Assembly: GCA_019359155.1 (NCBI GenBank)
Contig: JAHHHV010000064.1
Location: 186,001-250,000 of the forward strand
Source: Pegethrix bostrychoides GSE-TBD4-15B
Lineage (GTDB): Bacteria; Cyanobacteriota; Cyanobacteriia; Elainellales; Elainellaceae
Reading direction: 5' to 3'
Length of the DNA stretch: 64,000 nt
In this document: positions 62,365-64,000 of the stretch, one piece after another
Position numbering within the stretch: position 1 is the first letter of the stretch
Layout: every line of letters starts with the position of its first letter
Notes under the pieces: model-generated
Told to the model about the DNA's origin: nothing
Databases searched by the model: none
The model's input: the letters and a program-made list of their open reading frames with translations, nothing else
Made by a program: the position numbers and the translations under genes

Positions 62365-63243
62365 ATGAATTCATCGGCGTCTCAGGTTCGGTCTTCTGTA
62401 CGGCTGGCAGTCGGCCTGCTCCTGCTGGGCAGCAACTTGGCATTTGCTAACTCGGCTCAGGCGCTGCCCGACTGGGTGAATCAAATTCTCTCGAACTCAG
62501 CCTCCAGCTCCGCTTCAAATCAAAGCATCTCTCAAGGCTCAACCTCACGTCCGGCTCCGCGCTCCGCTCCTGTAGCTGGCGAGCGTTCTGCCCCTGCCAG
62601 CTCAACGAATGCTCCGAATAGCGCTCCGGCTAACTCTCAACTAGACGAGGTTCGATTTAGCTGTCAGGTTGCTAACGGCGAGCCTACCGTGATGTACAGC
62701 CCCCAAAGTCAGCCCGGAAAGTACTATGCTTGGGCAACTCCAACAGCGTTGGGCGGCGGCTGGAGTTCAGAACGACGCTGCAACGAAATCAGCCGTCGGC
62801 TAGAATTCTATCGGCCAGATGGACTGCTGGAGCTGCAAACTGGTCTAGAAAACGGCTACAACACCGTCTGTGTGACGACTGAAGCCCTGTCTGCCTGCCG
62901 AATTGTGCTAACGGTTCCTCCTGGCCAAAATCCAGTTGCAATCCGAGACCGAATCTTTAACAACCTGCTGGTGGCGGATAGCGGCCAGCAAACTACGGCG
63001 GTGACGGCCTATCAAGATAGCGGCAGCGGCATCCTCAATCAGATTGGGCAGGCGCTGGGCGTAGATTTGGGAGCGAGCGGCGGTTCAGCCAGACGCAGCC
63101 CCAGCAGCATTAACCTGCGGCCTTTCCTAGATACGGCAGATGGTGGCACGGGCGCTAGGCTAAGCGGTGCTGCTGCGGGACAGGCTGGTGATCAATCTGG
63201 CGGTCAATCTGGAACTCGACTTAATCCAGGTAACTTCCGCTAG
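62365..63243 (+). CDS. Secreted COP23-domain protein
   Basis: 292 residues. Signal peptide (AVGLLLLGSNLAFANSAQA), a Ser/Ala/Pro spacer, then the COP23 domain, residues 95-210: VRFSCQVANGEPTVMYSPQS, WSSERRCNEISRRLEFYR, NGYNTVCVTTE, ACRIVLTVPPGQNP. Cysteines probably pair. A Gly/Ser tail follows. The founding member is a circadian-oscillating membrane-associated protein of Synechococcus RF-1. Function unknown. AAGGA 7 nt before the ATG. Confidence 0.9.
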   Translation: MNSSASQVRSSVRLAVGLLLLGSNLAFANSAQALPDWVNQILSNSASSSASNQSISQGSTSRPAPRSAPVAGERSAPASSTNAPNSAPANSQLDEVRFSCQVANGEPTVMYSPQSQPGKYYAWATPTALGGGWSSERRCNEISRRLEFYRPDGLLELQTGLENGYNTVCVTTEALSACRIVLTVPPGQNPVAIRDRIFNNLLVADSGQQTTAVTAYQDSGSGILNQIGQALGVDLGASGGSARRSPSSINLRPFLDTADGGTGARLSGAAAGQAGDQSGGQSGTRLNPGNFR

Positions 63244-63340
63244 CGTCGGGCTGGATATTCAGGCAACAGGTTCAGAACAGGTTAGAACCGCATGGGGCAT
63301 GGGGCAAATATAGGCAGAACAGCGCTAATCTGAACAGCAG

Positions 63341-64000
63341 TTAGCCCAAGACTCGCTGCAAAAAAGCTGTGATTTCGCCCCAGGCCGCATCGGTAGCCGC
63401 CGGATCAAAGCGAGGGCCATCATCGCGCATAAAGGTATGGTCAGCGCCTTCGTACAGCACCGTTTTATGGCGGACTCCAGTCTGTGCCAGCCCCGCCTCA
63501 ATGGCCTGCCGACCTTCAGCCGGAATATGTGGATCGAGCCTGCCGAAAATTAGCAGCAGTTCGCTCTGCAAGTCAGCTAGCCGTGAGAGCGTATCGGCGG
63601 TTCCGCGCCCTAGCTTGCCGCTGTGGATGCCGGTTGGGTAGCAGCAGACTGCGGCCTTGATGTCAGGCTGGAAAGCTGCTCGACAAGCCAGATGGCCACC
63701 AATGCAAAAGCCCATTGTGCCAAGCCGATCGGGGTTGACACTGGGTTCAGCCTTGAGCCAGTCCAGCACCGCCAGCGCGTCGGCATCAAACCCAGAAATT
63801 TCGCTGCGGCGGGCAGCATCGTTTCCCTGCATTCGCCCAATATCATTGGGTTCAATCACCCTGCCGACTGGCTCTAGGCGGTGAAAGATTTCGGGGGCTG
63901 CGACAAGATAGCCATAGCCCGCCAAGTGATCGGCTAACCGCAGCATTGGGCCGCCCAGCTGATAGATATCTGAGTAGAACAGAATGCCGGGATAGCGGCC
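63341..64000 (-). CDS. Dienelactone hydrolase family protein (runs off right edge)
   Basis: 220 residues visible; the N-terminus is beyond the edge. After GRYPGILFYSDIYQLGGPML come MGFCIGGHLACRAAF with the nucleophilic Cys, FGRLDPHIPAEG with the Asp and GADHTFMRDDGPR with the His, an intact DLH triad. The C-terminus ends at ITAFLQRVLG. It probably cleaves small lactones or esters. Confidence 0.9.
   Translation of the reverse strand, partial: GRYPGILFYSDIYQLGGPMLRLADHLAGYGYLVAAPEIFHRLEPVGRVIEPNDIGRMQGNDAARRSEISGFDADALAVLDWLKAEPSVNPDRLGTMGFCIGGHLACRAAFQPDIKAAVCCYPTGIHSGKLGRGTADTLSRLADLQSELLLIFGRLDPHIPAEGRQAIEAGLAQTGVRHKTVLYEGADHTFMRDDGPRFDPAATDAAWGEITAFLQRVLG

Noticed and set aside
1-64000. 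tRNA, rRNA, transposase or prophage genes
   Set aside because: Intergenic regions were read for T-loop motifs, rRNA-like sequence, terminal inverted repeats and integrase motifs; none was found.

Overview
The window is cyanobacterial chromosomal DNA. Several markers point there: chlorophyll synthase (chlG), a Psb35-like thylakoid peptide, a fused pyrF-pyrE gene, a COP23-domain secreted protein, sulfiredoxin, DUF1802, an AMIN-domain envelope protein and several small proteins of cyanobacterial type. Base composition is moderately GC-rich by eye. A Leptolyngbya-like filament would fit, but the window alone cannot settle the genus. I found no tRNA, rRNA, CRISPR array, transposase or prophage.

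Layout. 1-6.6 kb (mostly minus): start of rfbC, a GT2 glycosyltransferase, an AMIN protein, a BrkB/YihY membrane protein and a GAF histidine kinase. 6.9-9.3 kb (plus): tmk, holB and a Uma2 nuclease. 9.3-11.5 kb: a metacaspase/FGE-sulfatase fusion with a Trypco1 partner, a conflict-type pair. 11.6-17.3 kb (minus): DUF151, aldo/keto reductase and GNAT in one run, then leuC, an exonuclease-Nudix fusion and leuD. 17.6-20.2 kb (plus): Lrp/AsnC regulator, LysE exporter, M23 peptidase, and sulfiredoxin behind a promoter overlapped by a palindrome. 20.3-26.1 kb (minus): Psb35-like, PBP1A, chlG, hrcA, rhodanese. 26.4-39.9 kb: mixed housekeeping genes (TPR, AI-2E, a RibK-like barrel, ftsE, moaE, cobU, PfkB kinase, sugar transferase, rsmI, pyrFE).

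39.9-47.6 kb (minus) is the most striking block: a lipoxygenase, a divergent cytochrome P450 and a giant patatin-like lipase in one apparent operon. It could release fatty acids, oxygenate them to hydroperoxides and convert those to oxylipins. Next, 48.0-51.5 kb holds a NACHT-HEAT NTPase followed by a HicA/HicB toxin-antitoxin pair. The NACHT gene carries a cyanobacterial palindromic repeat in frame just before its P-loop, and a relic of a second NACHT 3' end lies beyond hicB. The rest (51.5-64 kb) holds a two-component system, a GH13 amylase relative with a lost catalytic motif, an endonuclease III-like protein, a MATE exporter that appears to start at CTG, a ferritin-like protein, a PQQ-type sugar dehydrogenase, DUF1802, COP23 and a partial dienelactone hydrolase.

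A feature of the whole window is the abundance of short perfect tandem repeats, usually 3-4 copies. In coding DNA the unit is 12 or 15 bp, preserving frame. Between genes it is 11, 12 or 14 bp. They expand N-termini and linkers of many otherwise ordinary proteins.
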